64,000 nucleotides of DNA from contig DUMF01000029.1 of the NCBI GenBank assembly GCA_012840015.1, forward strand, positions 95,409-159,408. Reading direction: 5' to 3'. Shown in pieces: positions 53,377 to 62,122 of the stretch (position 1 is its first letter; each line of letters opens with the position of its first letter). The notes beneath the pieces were generated by a model. That model was not told the DNA's origin. It searched no databases and saw only the letters and a list, made by a program, of their open reading frames with translations. Source of the DNA: Bacillota bacterium (GTDB lineage: Bacteria > Bacillota > Sulfobacillia > DUMF01). The position numbers and the translations under genes were made by a program.

Positions 53377-55128
53377 GTGCGGATGAGCAAGCTGCTAACC
53401 AAGACTCTAAGAGAAGCTCCTGCGGAAGCAGAACTGGCCAGCCACCAATTAATGCTGCGTGCAGGCATGATAAAGCGACTTAGCTCCGGAATTTATACAT
53501 ATCTTCCTTTGGGGTGGCGCGTGATTAAGAAAATAGAAAACATCATTCGGGAAGAAATGGATGCCGTGGGCGGCCAGGAAATCAACATGCCAGTGGTTCA
53601 CCCTGCAGAGATATGGCAGGAAAGCGGGCGCTGGTACTCGGTGGGAGCCGAGCTTGCCAGGTTCAAAGATAGGTGGGGTCGGGAGATGGCACTGGCGATG
53701 ACCCACGAAGAAGTTGTGACCGATGTGGCGCGACAGTACATAGATTCGTACAAGCAACTGCCGGTCGTCCTGTACCATCTTCAAACCAAGTTCAGGGACG
53801 AGCCCCGCCCCCGTGGAGGTCTCATCAGAGTCAGGGAGTTTATTATGAAGGACGCCTATTCCTTTCATCGAGATTTCGAAGACCTGGATAGGTATTACCC
53901 GGCGATGTGCCAGGCGTACATGAACATTTTCTGGCGTTGCGGTGTGGACGTTACCATGGTTCTCTCGGATGTGGGGATGATGGGTGGTTCTACCGCTCAC
54001 GAATTCATGATGCTTTCCGAAGCCGGTGAAGATACTCTGATATTCTGCGATAAGTGTGGCTATGCTGCAAATGAAGAGGTAGCTACCTTGCAAAAAGGAG
54101 AGCCGCTACCGCGACCGGCTTCTGTGCCGGGGATAGAAGAGGTCGCTACTCCAGGTACTACAGAAGTGGAGCAAGTATCTCAGCTTCTGGGCGTGTCTAC
54201 GAAGGTCGTCATGAAGACCATGGTATATGAGAGTGGCGACAGGTTAGTGCTGGCTGTCATCCGAGGAGATCTCGACGTGAACGAACGTAAGCTGGCCAAT
54301 GCCAGCGGAGTAACTGAACTGAAACCGGCTGAGCCTGATCGGATTCGCAGGGCCGGAATGGAACCAGGCTACCTGTCGCCGGTAGGCTTGAAGGGAGCCG
54401 GCATAACCGTAGTCGTGGATGATAGTGTGAGCGACGGCGGCCCGATGATCGCGGGTGCCAACAAGGCTGGTTTCCATTTGAAAAACGTTTTGTACGGCCG
54501 AGACTTCTCTGGGACAGTCCGTGATATCGCTCTGGCACGGTCGGGAGACAGGTGTTCTCGGTGCGGCAGCCCATTACGCGTCACGAGGGGAATAGAGGCC
54601 GGGAACACGTTTAAGCTTGGTACCAAGTATTCGAGCTCGATGAATGCTACTTTCGTGGACGTCGACGGGGAAAGGAAGCCCTTCGTCATGGGATGCTATG
54701 GCATCGGTGTCGGGCGATTGTTCGCGTGCATCGTAGAGGGCCATCACGATGAGAAGGGTATAGTCTTCCCGATGACTGTGGCACCTTACCATGTTTACCT
54801 GATACATCTCGGCGAAAGCGATGATGTCAAAGAGGCTGCCCAACGGGTCTACGCCGAGCTTGACGGGGCAGGGGTCGAAGTCCTCTATGACGATAGAGAT
54901 GTGAGTGCTGGCGTCAAGTTCAACGATGCTGACTTGATAGGGATACCCGTGAGAGTAACGATAAGCAAGCGCACGCTGGCGCACGGGGCCGCAGAACTAA
55001 AGTTAAGAAGCGCAGACGAAGTCCGTTTAGTAGATCTGGGTGATCTAGCTCTACAAATAAGAAACATGGTAGCTGCGGAGAAGAGAAAATACAACGATAG
55101 GAGGGTCCAATACCCCACCGTGTGGTAG
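53377..55128 (+). CDS. proS: Prolyl-tRNA synthetase
   Basis: 583 residues, the bacterial form with the INS editing domain (about 225-385) between motifs 2 and 3. TLREAPAEAE, FRDEPRPRGGLIRVREF and GCYGIGVGRL are visible. GTG 53377 is favoured because AAGGGGGAA lies 8 bases upstream; ATG 53383 is also in frame. No T-box leader is present. Confidence 0.97.
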   Translation: MRMSKLLTKTLREAPAEAELASHQLMLRAGMIKRLSSGIYTYLPLGWRVIKKIENIIREEMDAVGGQEINMPVVHPAEIWQESGRWYSVGAELARFKDRWGREMALAMTHEEVVTDVARQYIDSYKQLPVVLYHLQTKFRDEPRPRGGLIRVREFIMKDAYSFHRDFEDLDRYYPAMCQAYMNIFWRCGVDVTMVLSDVGMMGGSTAHEFMMLSEAGEDTLIFCDKCGYAANEEVATLQKGEPLPRPASVPGIEEVATPGTTEVEQVSQLLGVSTKVVMKTMVYESGDRLVLAVIRGDLDVNERKLANASGVTELKPAEPDRIRRAGMEPGYLSPVGLKGAGITVVVDDSVSDGGPMIAGANKAGFHLKNVLYGRDFSGTVRDIALARSGDRCSRCGSPLRVTRGIEAGNTFKLGTKYSSSMNATFVDVDGERKPFVMGCYGIGVGRLFACIVEGHHDEKGIVFPMTVAPYHVYLIHLGESDDVKEAAQRVYAELDGAGVEVLYDDRDVSAGVKFNDADLIGIPVRVTISKRTLAHGAAELKLRSADEVRLVDLGDLALQIRNMVAAEKRKYNDRRVQYPTVW

Positions 55129-55156
55129 CACTCGGCTACTGATCGGGAAGATGCAA

Positions 55157-55190
55157 GGGGGCCAGACTTGCCGGCCCCCGCTTCTTTTTC
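55157..55190 (+). terminator. Rho-independent terminator after proS
   Basis: GGGGGCC (55157-55163) and GGCCCCC (55173-55179) form a 7-bp stem followed by GCTTCTTTTTC. It isolates the lactate locus. Confidence 0.9.
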
Positions 55191-55212
55191 TAAACCCTGT
55201 TGGGTGATCCAA

Positions 55213-55239
55213 TTGAAGGAATTTCTAATTTATTATAGA
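55213..55239 (+). promoter_or_regulatory. Likely promoter of the lactate locus
   Basis: TTGAAG (55213-55218) is followed by TATAGA (55234-55239) at 15 bp, or TAGAAA at 17 bp. The region is AT-rich, unlike its surroundings, and there is no other good promoter before lctP. Confidence 0.5.
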
Positions 55240-55266
55240 AATACTAACCGGCATGATAACTATAGT

Positions 55267-55308
55267 GGTCAGGCCAGTGGACCCCGGGGAGATTCCCGGC
55301 GTCTCCCC
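55267..55308 (+). promoter_or_regulatory. Leader elements upstream of lctP
   Basis: An inverted repeat GGTC-N9-GACC (55267-55283) is followed by a perfect 7-bp hairpin GGGGAGA (55286-55292) with TCTCCCC (55302-55308). The repeat could be a site for a GntR/LldR-type repressor; the hairpin could control leader folding. The whole leader (about 160 bases) is in frame with lctP and free of stops. Confidence 0.4.
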
Positions 55309-55399
55309 ATGGGGCGGCTGGATGGAGGAGGTGATGAACTTTCCAGCTCTCGTTGTGACCGGGTCGGCCGGGAATTCTTCACAAGAAAGGAGGATCCTC

Positions 55400-57067
55400 A
55401 TGCCACTTGGAGTGCTTGCGATCATTGGATTCCTGCCCATTCTTTGTGCCTTCGTCACAATGGCGGTGTTACGTTGGCCCGGGAAAAAGGCTATGCCGGT
55501 TTCTTGGTTAGTCGCTTTGGTACTTGCGGCGGCAGTCTGGCGGATGGACGCCATTTGGTTGACTGCAGCAACGATTAACGGGATTCTCAATGCTTTGAAC
55601 ATCCTCATAATCGTGTTCGGGGCAATTCTCGTGATGAACGTACTCAATTTCAGTGGTGCGATGGCAGTCATCAACAAGGGGTTCTATGGTATCACTCCTG
55701 ATAGACGTATACAGGCAATAATCGCCGGGTGGATGTTTGGCGCTTTAATCGAAGGGGCAGCTGGATTCGGTACCCCCGCAGCCCTGGCTGGCCCGCTGAT
55801 GGTAGGTCTGGGTTTCCCACCGCTAGCAGCCGCTCTTGTAGCCTTAATCTACAACAGCACCCCAGTATCGTTCGGGGCGGTTGGAACCCCACACATCGGA
55901 GGCATTTGGGCAGTACTGGGGCCGATGTTCAAGGATAAGGTGCCCATGGGGCTGGCCGGTACTGAATACCTGAGGATTCAAGGAATCTGGAGCGCTACGA
56001 TTCACGGTATCTGCGGGATATTCGTCCCGTTGCTAGGAATATGCATGATGACGTGGCTCTTCGGCGAAAAACACGATTGGCGAGAAGGGCTTGGCGCTGC
56101 GCCTTTTGCAATCTTTTCTGGGCTAGTATTTGTGATACCGTATTGGCTGCTAAGCTGGCTTGGGCCGGAACTTCCTTCTCTCGGCGGGGCAGCTATAGGG
56201 CTTTTGATCACTGTATGGGCAGCTTCAAGGGGCTTCCTCGTGCCCGACAAACCTTGGGACTTTCCGCCCAAAGAAAAGTGGGGCAAGGAATGGTTCGGAG
56301 CCACAGTTTCAGTGGAGGAAACGCCTAAGCACATCACGCCGTTGTTAGCGTATCTTTCATACATCCTGATCGTCCTGGCCCTGGTATTGACCAGGCTGCG
56401 GAATCTACCTTTTGGAGGGTGGCTGAAAGCCTGGACGATTGCCTGGAAGAACATTCTGGGCACGAACCTCGCCTATTCCGTGCAACCTCTTAACCTCCCG
56501 GGTATCTTCCCGTTCTTGGTGGTTGCCCTGCTTGCGATGGGCTATTTGAGAATGACCCCTGCTGCGCGCAGCAAAACATGGTCGACCACTTTCAAACAGC
56601 TTGTTTCGGCGGCGATAGCGCTGTGTGCAGCCGTGGCCATGGTGCAGGTCATGTTGTGCACCGCGAACAACCCCATGAAGATCGATGGCATGATGACTGC
56701 AATGGCCAAAACTACTGCCTTGATCTTTGGTAAGGCTTGGCCGATCGCTTCACCTTGGGTTGGTATCCTTGGGGCATTCATGGCTGGGAGCAATACTGTG
56801 TCCAACATTATGTTTACCGGCTTCCAGTACACGATTGCAGATCAGTTGGGGATTTCGCACTTGATCGTCGTGTCCCTGCAGTGCGTCGGGGGCGCTATAG
56901 GCAACATGATCTGTGTTCACAACGTGGTGGCTGCCTGCACTACAGTTGGCTCCCCGGGTGAAGGGACCATAATCAAGGCCAACCTGATCCCAGCTACACT
57001 GTACGCAGTAGCGGCTGGTATACTTGGATTGCTCTTCATCTACGTGCTTTTCCCCGGGACTTACTAA
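55400..57067 (+). CDS. lctP: L-lactate permease
   Basis: 555 residues with about twelve membrane helices. [16 protein letters not shown] and [17 protein letters not shown] (residues ~150-175) are signatures of the LctP family, and [16 protein letters not shown] near the end is also conserved. It brings L-lactate, D-lactate or glycolate in with protons. ATG 55400 follows AAAGGAGG (55386-55393), so the upstream in-frame ATG at 55253 is not needed. It leads the redox genes that follow. Confidence 0.95.
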   Translation: MPLGVLAIIGFLPILCAFVTMAVLRWPGKKAMPVSWLVALVLAAAVWRMDAIWLTAATINGILNALNILIIVFGAILVMNVLNFSGAMAVINKGFYGITPDRRIQAIIAGWMFGALIEGAAGFGTPAALAGPLMVGLGFPPLAAALVALIYNSTPVSFGAVGTPHIGGIWAVLGPMFKDKVPMGLAGTEYLRIQGIWSATIHGICGIFVPLLGICMMTWLFGEKHDWREGLGAAPFAIFSGLVFVIPYWLLSWLGPELPSLGGAAIGLLITVWAASRGFLVPDKPWDFPPKEKWGKEWFGATVSVEETPKHITPLLAYLSYILIVLALVLTRLRNLPFGGWLKAWTIAWKNILGTNLAYSVQPLNLPGIFPFLVVALLAMGYLRMTPAARSKTWSTTFKQLVSAAIALCAAVAMVQVMLCTANNPMKIDGMMTAMAKTTALIFGKAWPIASPWVGILGAFMAGSNTVSNIMFTGFQYTIADQLGISHLIVVSLQCVGGAIGNMICVHNVVAACTTVGSPGEGTIIKANLIPATLYAVAAGILGLLFIYVLFPGTY

Positions 57068-57082
57068 CGTAGCCGGAGTGAT

Positions 57083-57103
57083 GGGTGGGCCGAGTGCCCA
57101 CCC
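57083..57103 (+). other. Intercistronic hairpin between lctP and glcD
   Basis: GGGTGGGC (57083-57090) and GCCCACCC (57096-57103) form a perfect 8-bp stem with loop CGAGT. The tail CTCCTTCATTGTTCTT has only a weak T content, so it may be a leaky terminator or a processing/stability element. Confidence 0.55.
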
Positions 57104-57143
57104 GCTCCTTCATTGTTCTTGTAAAGCATACGGGGGTGAGGGT

Positions 57144-58529
57144 ATGAGACAGGTGGCCGGGCCGCTAGAGGAAATAGTAGGGGCCGAAAATGTATTGACT
57201 GAAGCGGAAGACTTGTTTTGTTACGCCTATGACTCGACCCACGTAGAGTTCATGCCTGATGTCGTGGTAAGGCCTGGATCAGCGGACGAAGTAGCGCGCA
57301 TAGTCAGGCTAGCCAACGAATTGGAGGTCCCTGTAGTACCACGTGGTTCGGGGACTGGCTTGAGCGGCGGTAGCGTTCCGATTGAGGGCGGCATCGTGAT
57401 GGACCTGACTCGCCTCAACCGCATTCTAGAGGTAAATGTATCTGACTTATATGCAGTGGTGGAGCCGGGGACGATCACACTAGATTTCGCTAACAAGGTC
57501 GAAGCTGAGGGATTGTTATACCCGCCGGATCCAGGATCTAATAGCGCCTCTACCCTGGGAGGAAACGTAGCGGAAAATGCGGGTGGACTCCGAGGACTGA
57601 AATATGGGGTTACCAAAGATTACGTAATGGGCTTGGAAGTAGTTTCTCCTACTGGGGAACTGTTCAACACGGGCTCGAAGACGGTTAAGTGCGTCACTGG
57701 GTTTGACCTTACTCGCTTAATCGTTGGGTCAGAGGGCACACTGGGTGTCGTAACTAAGATCATCCTTAAACTGGTACCTAAACCCGAGTTCGCACAGGCA
57801 ATGCAAGCGATTTTTGACGAGGTTGGGAAGGCCGCTTCGGCGGTTTCGGCAATCATCAGGGCGGGTATAGTACCTGCTACCTTAGAGATCCTCGACAACG
57901 TGACCATTAACGCGATAGAGGACTATAAACCTGCCGGTCTGCCCAGGGATGCGGCGGCAGTGCTGCTGATAGAGGCCGATGGAGCAAAGGAAGCTGTGCA
58001 GAGGCAGGTCGCCCAGATAGACGAGATATGCCGCCGGGAAGGGGCAAGGAAAATCGACGTGGCGCGGGACGAGGCAGAGAAAGCCAAGGTATGGGCAGGC
58101 AGGCGGGCTGCTCTGGCGGCGCTGGCGAGGGTGAAGCCTACCACCATCCTTGAAGACGCAACGGTACCGCGAAGTAAGATACCGGAAATGGTTGCGGCTA
58201 TAAACTCTATTGCCAAGGAATATAACCTGACGGTAGGTACATTTGGCCACGCAGGGGACGGAAACCTCCATCCTACGTTCCTCGTTGACGAACGAGATAA
58301 AGACGAAATGGCCAGAGTGGAGAAAGCCACTTATGAACTCTTCCGTATAGGGCTATCGTTAGGCGGGACTCTCAGCGGCGAGCATGGAATTGGAATCACA
58401 AAAGCCAAGTTTTTGCATTGGGAGCTGGGGAAGAACGGTGTCGAGGTAATGAAGAGAATAAAACGCGCCCTTGACCCCAAGAACATTCTCAATCCTGGCA
58501 AGATGGAACTAGGGGGTGGGCGCAAATGA
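57144..58529 (+). CDS. glcD: FAD-linked glycolate/D-lactate oxidase subunit GlcD
   Basis: 461 residues. An N-terminal PCMH FAD domain contains VPRGSGTGLSGGSVP, PPDPGSNSASTLGGNVAENAGG (residues ~132-153) and FDLTRLIVGSEGTLGV; a FAD-oxidase C-terminal domain follows with FGHAGDGNLHP and GTLSGEHGIG. It oxidises a 2-hydroxyacid such as D-lactate or glycolate, passing electrons to partner Fe-S subunits. ATG 57144 follows GGGGGTGAGGG. It overlaps the next gene by 4 bases. Confidence 0.93.
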   Translation: MRQVAGPLEEIVGAENVLTEAEDLFCYAYDSTHVEFMPDVVVRPGSADEVARIVRLANELEVPVVPRGSGTGLSGGSVPIEGGIVMDLTRLNRILEVNVSDLYAVVEPGTITLDFANKVEAEGLLYPPDPGSNSASTLGGNVAENAGGLRGLKYGVTKDYVMGLEVVSPTGELFNTGSKTVKCVTGFDLTRLIVGSEGTLGVVTKIILKLVPKPEFAQAMQAIFDEVGKAASAVSAIIRAGIVPATLEILDNVTINAIEDYKPAGLPRDAAAVLLIEADGAKEAVQRQVAQIDEICRREGARKIDVARDEAEKAKVWAGRRAALAALARVKPTTILEDATVPRSKIPEMVAAINSIAKEYNLTVGTFGHAGDGNLHPTFLVDERDKDEMARVEKATYELFRIGLSLGGTLSGEHGIGITKAKFLHWELGKNGVEVMKRIKRALDPKNILNPGKMELGGGRK

Positions 58530-59686
58530 TAGATCCGCTCGAACTTGAGGAATTGGTCGTAAAGTGTATGAAGTGCGGGTTGTGTAAGCCTGCTTGCCCC
58601 GTTTTCAAGGAAGTGGGAGTGGAGTCCGCTCTAGCCAGGGGTAAGGTCAGGCTGATAAAGGGCGCGTTGAGGAAGGAAATCCCGTTGACTAGAGCGCTTG
58701 CCGACAGAATTTATATGTGCCTGGGGTGCCGGCAGTGTTTTACAGCCTGCCCGAGCGGCGTTAGGACAGACGAGATAGTCCTAGCTGCGAGATCCGAATT
58801 CGCTGATAGGATAGGTCTACCGCAGACCATGGCAGCGCTTCGGGACAACGTGTATCGCTCAGGAAACATCCGCGGGGAGGAAAAGGCCCATCGCACCTTA
58901 TGGACCGATACCCTACCCCGTGAAACGCTTGAGAGAGCGAAGCATGCTGCTCCGGAGGTGGTGTATTTCGCAGGCTGCGTTGCCTCCCTATATCCGATGG
59001 TGTACGGGATTCCACAGGCCTTCGTCACTCTCCTCAACAAGGCAGGAGTGTCATTCCAAATGATGGGCGAAGAAGAAGAGTGCTGCGGCTTCCCGTTGAT
59101 TGCGGCAGGGGCTGTAGAGCGCATCAAGGATATCGCCAGTCATAATGTAATGTCTATAGAGAGCCGTGCACCTAAGACACTCGTCACCACATGTCCCTCA
59201 TGTTACCACACGTGGAAAGAGGAGTATCCGAGGTTGATAGGGCGCGAGCTCAATTTTGAGGTGCTCCATTCGACCCAATACCTGGAACGGTTGATTTCGG
59301 AGGGGAGACTCAAACTCGGGCACGTCGATATGACTGTAACCTACCACGATCCGTGCGACCTGGGCCGGAAGAGCGGTATCTTCGACCCTCCGCGAAACGT
59401 GTTGAAGGCGCTGCCCGGGCTCAAACTGGTGGAGCTACCGAGTTCCGGGGTTTCGAGCGTTTGCTGCGGTGGCGGCGGGAACCTCGAAATGACCTTCCCG
59501 GCAGTGCAAAGCAAGATAGCGCAGAGGAAGATCCGGGACGTTCTTTCGACCGGCGCTAAGACGGTAGTATCTGCCTGCCAGCAGTGTAAGCGGACGATTT
59601 CCACAGCATCGAGGAGTATGAAAGCGGGCGTGAAAGTACTTGATATTACGGAGCTTGTTCTAAGGTCAGTGGAGGCGGAAGGATAG
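58526..59686 (+). CDS. glcF: HdrD/GlcF-like iron-sulfur protein with two CCG domains
   Basis: 386 residues. Two [4Fe-4S] motifs, C14-C17-C20-C24 (CMKCGLCKPACP) and C65-C68-C71-C75 (CLGCRQCFTACP), are followed by two cysteine-rich CCG domains: GCVASLYP, ECCGFPL and TCPSCYHTW, then YHDPCDLGR, VCCGGGGN and ACQQCKR. This is the GlcF and HdrD (heterodisulfide reductase) layout. It should take electrons from GlcD. A second close homolog lies at 63217. Confidence 0.92.
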   Translation: MIDPLELEELVVKCMKCGLCKPACPVFKEVGVESALARGKVRLIKGALRKEIPLTRALADRIYMCLGCRQCFTACPSGVRTDEIVLAARSEFADRIGLPQTMAALRDNVYRSGNIRGEEKAHRTLWTDTLPRETLERAKHAAPEVVYFAGCVASLYPMVYGIPQAFVTLLNKAGVSFQMMGEEEECCGFPLIAAGAVERIKDIASHNVMSIESRAPKTLVTTCPSCYHTWKEEYPRLIGRELNFEVLHSTQYLERLISEGRLKLGHVDMTVTYHDPCDLGRKSGIFDPPRNVLKALPGLKLVELPSSGVSSVCCGGGGNLEMTFPAVQSKIAQRKIRDVLSTGAKTVVSACQQCKRTISTASRSMKAGVKVLDITELVLRSVEAEG

Positions 59687-59702
59687 AAAGGAGGGACGTG
59701 AA

Positions 59703-61670
59703 ATGGGCTTTAAGGAGCCCCTCGAGACCAAGATAAGGATGGGGCTGCAGGATGTGCAGTCCACCAAGGGCAGAAACATAGCTCTAGACGTGATATGTCC
59801 GAAGCACATTGCCAAGGTGAAGCAGTATCCCGGGTTATCCAGGAGGTTACGTGAAATAAAGGCATACTCGATCGCGAACCTGGATACCCTTCTGCCTCAG
59901 GCTATCAGTTCACTCCAGGCTGCCGGATGTAAGGTGTTCTATGCCAAGACTGGTAAAGAGGCAGTGGACTATATTCTCAGCGTGGTGAAAGGTGGAACTG
60001 TAGTAAAATCCAAAACCAACGCTGGGAAAGAAGTCGGGCTTGTCGAGGCATTGGAAGCCAAGGGGGTTCGCGTAGTTGAGACGGACCTGGGAGATCGGAT
60101 AGTGCAGCTGGCGGACGTACTACCTAGTCACTCCCTTGTGCCAGCGCTTCATGTGCCGCGAGAAAAGATATCGGAGATCTTCACGCGCGAGTACGGTTAT
60201 GAAGTGACCACGGAATTGGACGATCTCATCGCTGCTGCCCGAAAAGGTACTTTGCAAGAGATTCTCAAGGCGGATTATGGGCTTTCGGGAGCTAACGCCA
60301 TTGCAGCCGACTCTGGTACCATATTCCTTATTGAAAACGAGGGCAATATCAGGGCGGTAACTAACATCCCTCGAGTCCACATCGTGATTGCTGGCATCGA
60401 AAAGATCGTTCCAACACCGTTGGATGCTCTAACTGTGGTACAGGCTGCTTCGGTTTATGGCCTTGGGCAGGACTTGGGCACGTATGTTTCGTGCATATCT
60501 GGACCGAGCCGAACGGCGGACATAGAGTATCGTCTTGTACTGGGCATGCACGGACCGGAAGAGGTACACGTGGTACTAATCGATAACGGCCGGACCGAGG
60601 CCATCCGGGAAGGGTTTCAGGAGCTGCTTTACTGCACTAACTGCGGCAGTTGCTTGAATTTCTGCCCCGTATACGGAGCCATCGGCGAAAACTATGGGTA
60701 CAAGTATCTCGGAGGGCGCGGAGTGGCTTTCACTTCGTTCCACGCCTCTTTGGAAAAGGCCCAAAAGGAAGGCCTGTCTTTCTGCACCACTTGTGAGAGC
60801 TGTAGGGTGGCGTGCCCTGCACAGATAAACGCGCCTGAGATGGTTAAGCGCCTGAGGGCAAAGGCGCAGAAAGAAAACGTGGCTCTCGAAACGTACGCAG
60901 AGGCGAAAAGGGTTATCGACGCTTACGGCAATCCTTACGGAGAGAAACGCGAGCCATGGGGTTACGAAAAAGAGCAAGCTGAAAACGTGGTATTCATGGG
61001 CTGCGTATCCGCATTTCGTGAACGAGAAGCGGCCATGGCTGGTCTCGAGCTACTCCAAAAGCTGGGAGTCGATTTCTCAACTATAGATGAGAAATGCTGC
61101 GGCGGTGTGTATGAAGATATAGGCTACGCGGCCAATCCGGAGTTCGTCCAGTCTAACCTGGATCAAATCCGGGCTAAGGGTGCTAAGCGGCTTATAGTTT
61201 TCTGCCCGCGTTGCACGAGATTCTTTAAAGCGAACAAGGCCTTCGTGGGGCTTGAAGTGGTAAACATACTGGAGTTCCTCTCCACGATCGAAATTCCCGT
61301 ACACATCAAAGACCTGGTGACCTGGCACGATCCTTGCCACCTGGGCAGATCTCTGGGCATCTACGATCAGCCTAGAGGGATAATCCGCAAAGCCAATGGC
61401 GAACTTGTGGAACCGCTAAGGGCTTATGAATACGGCAGGTGCTGCGGTGCCGGTTCCGTTGTACGAGGGATTTACCCGAGGATGTCGTTGAATATGGCGC
61501 GGACCAGGGTTGACGAGCTGGCCAAGCTTGGCGCCCGAGTCATACTTACGGAGTGCCCTGCCTGCTTGCATAACCTGAAAAACGCCAAGACGTCCAAGCA
61601 TAATGTTAGAGTCTACAACTTAACGGAGTATCTAAACCGCCTCATGGCTGGAGGAAACGGAGAGGAGTGA
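59703..61670 (+). CDS. LutB-like protein fused to two CCG domains
   Basis: 655 residues, longer than LutB (about 470). The N-terminal 300 residues are a LUD domain (GGTVVKSKTNAGKEVGL, AADSGTIFLIENEGN). Two [4Fe-4S] motifs follow, C311-C321 (CTNCGSCLNFCP) and C361-C371 (CTTCESCRVACP). The rest holds two CCG modules with CCGG (465-468), CPRC (501-504), HDPCHLGR (C545), RCCGAGS (580-581) and CPAC. LutA normally supplies these modules as a separate protein. So this is a LutB-LutA type fusion for lactate or related oxidation. ATG 59703 follows AAAGGAGGG. Confidence 0.9.
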   Translation: MGFKEPLETKIRMGLQDVQSTKGRNIALDVICPKHIAKVKQYPGLSRRLREIKAYSIANLDTLLPQAISSLQAAGCKVFYAKTGKEAVDYILSVVKGGTVVKSKTNAGKEVGLVEALEAKGVRVVETDLGDRIVQLADVLPSHSLVPALHVPREKISEIFTREYGYEVTTELDDLIAAARKGTLQEILKADYGLSGANAIAADSGTIFLIENEGNIRAVTNIPRVHIVIAGIEKIVPTPLDALTVVQAASVYGLGQDLGTYVSCISGPSRTADIEYRLVLGMHGPEEVHVVLIDNGRTEAIREGFQELLYCTNCGSCLNFCPVYGAIGENYGYKYLGGRGVAFTSFHASLEKAQKEGLSFCTTCESCRVACPAQINAPEMVKRLRAKAQKENVALETYAEAKRVIDAYGNPYGEKREPWGYEKEQAENVVFMGCVSAFREREAAMAGLELLQKLGVDFSTIDEKCCGGVYEDIGYAANPEFVQSNLDQIRAKGAKRLIVFCPRCTRFFKANKAFVGLEVVNILEFLSTIEIPVHIKDLVTWHDPCHLGRSLGIYDQPRGIIRKANGELVEPLRAYEYGRCCGAGSVVRGIYPRMSLNMARTRVDELAKLGARVILTECPACLHNLKNAKTSKHNVRVYNLTEYLNRLMAGGNGEE

Positions 61671-61674
61671 TCGC

Positions 61675-62112
61675 ATGAAGATAGGTTCTTACGAATTTCC
61701 GGATGATCTGTACTACGATGCCCACCATTGCTGGGCTAGAGTGGAAGGCGATCTGGTGGTCACCGGGATCACGGATTTCGCGCAAAAACTGGCTGGGGAC
61801 ATCGTATACGTCGAAATTCCTTCTAAGGGCCGGAAGGTCGAGCAGGGTGCTCCTTATGCTTCAATGGAAAGCGGTAAATGGGTGGGAAGATTATACGCTC
61901 CGGTATCGGGGTCAATCGTAGCCGTCAATGAATCTCTCGAGGAGGATACTTCTCTGGTGAACTCGAGCCCGTATGGGGACGGCTGGGTTGCCAAGATCAA
62001 GCCAAGCGACTTGGGACAATTGGCCACTCTTATGAAGACAGGGCCAAAGCTAGAGGAGTTCATCCAGAGCGAGATCGCCCGCATTGAAAAAGAAAAGACG
62101 GCCAAGAAGTGA
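61675..62112 (+). CDS. gcvH: GcvH-like lipoyl carrier protein
   Basis: 145 residues with the H-protein fold: GITDFAQKLAGDIVYVEIP (residues ~31-49), the lipoyl lysine K68 in ASMESGKWVGRLYAPVSG, and SPYGDGWVAKIKPSD. The lysine context ESGKWVG differs from the ESVKAAS-type context of true glycine-cleavage H proteins. No gcvT or gcvP lies nearby; the next gene is a lipoate ligase and the flanks are Hdr-like redox genes, so it may be a carrier for those. ATG 61675 follows GAGAGGAG. Confidence 0.88.
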   Translation: MKIGSYEFPDDLYYDAHHCWARVEGDLVVTGITDFAQKLAGDIVYVEIPSKGRKVEQGAPYASMESGKWVGRLYAPVSGSIVAVNESLEEDTSLVNSSPYGDGWVAKIKPSDLGQLATLMKTGPKLEEFIQSEIARIEKEKTAKK

Positions 62113-62122
62113 GGGATACATT

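Noticed and set aside
55253..55399. N-terminal extension of lctP from ATG 55253
   Set aside because: The residues are not like a lactate permease, and ATG 55400 has a strong ribosome site and gives the family's normal start and length.
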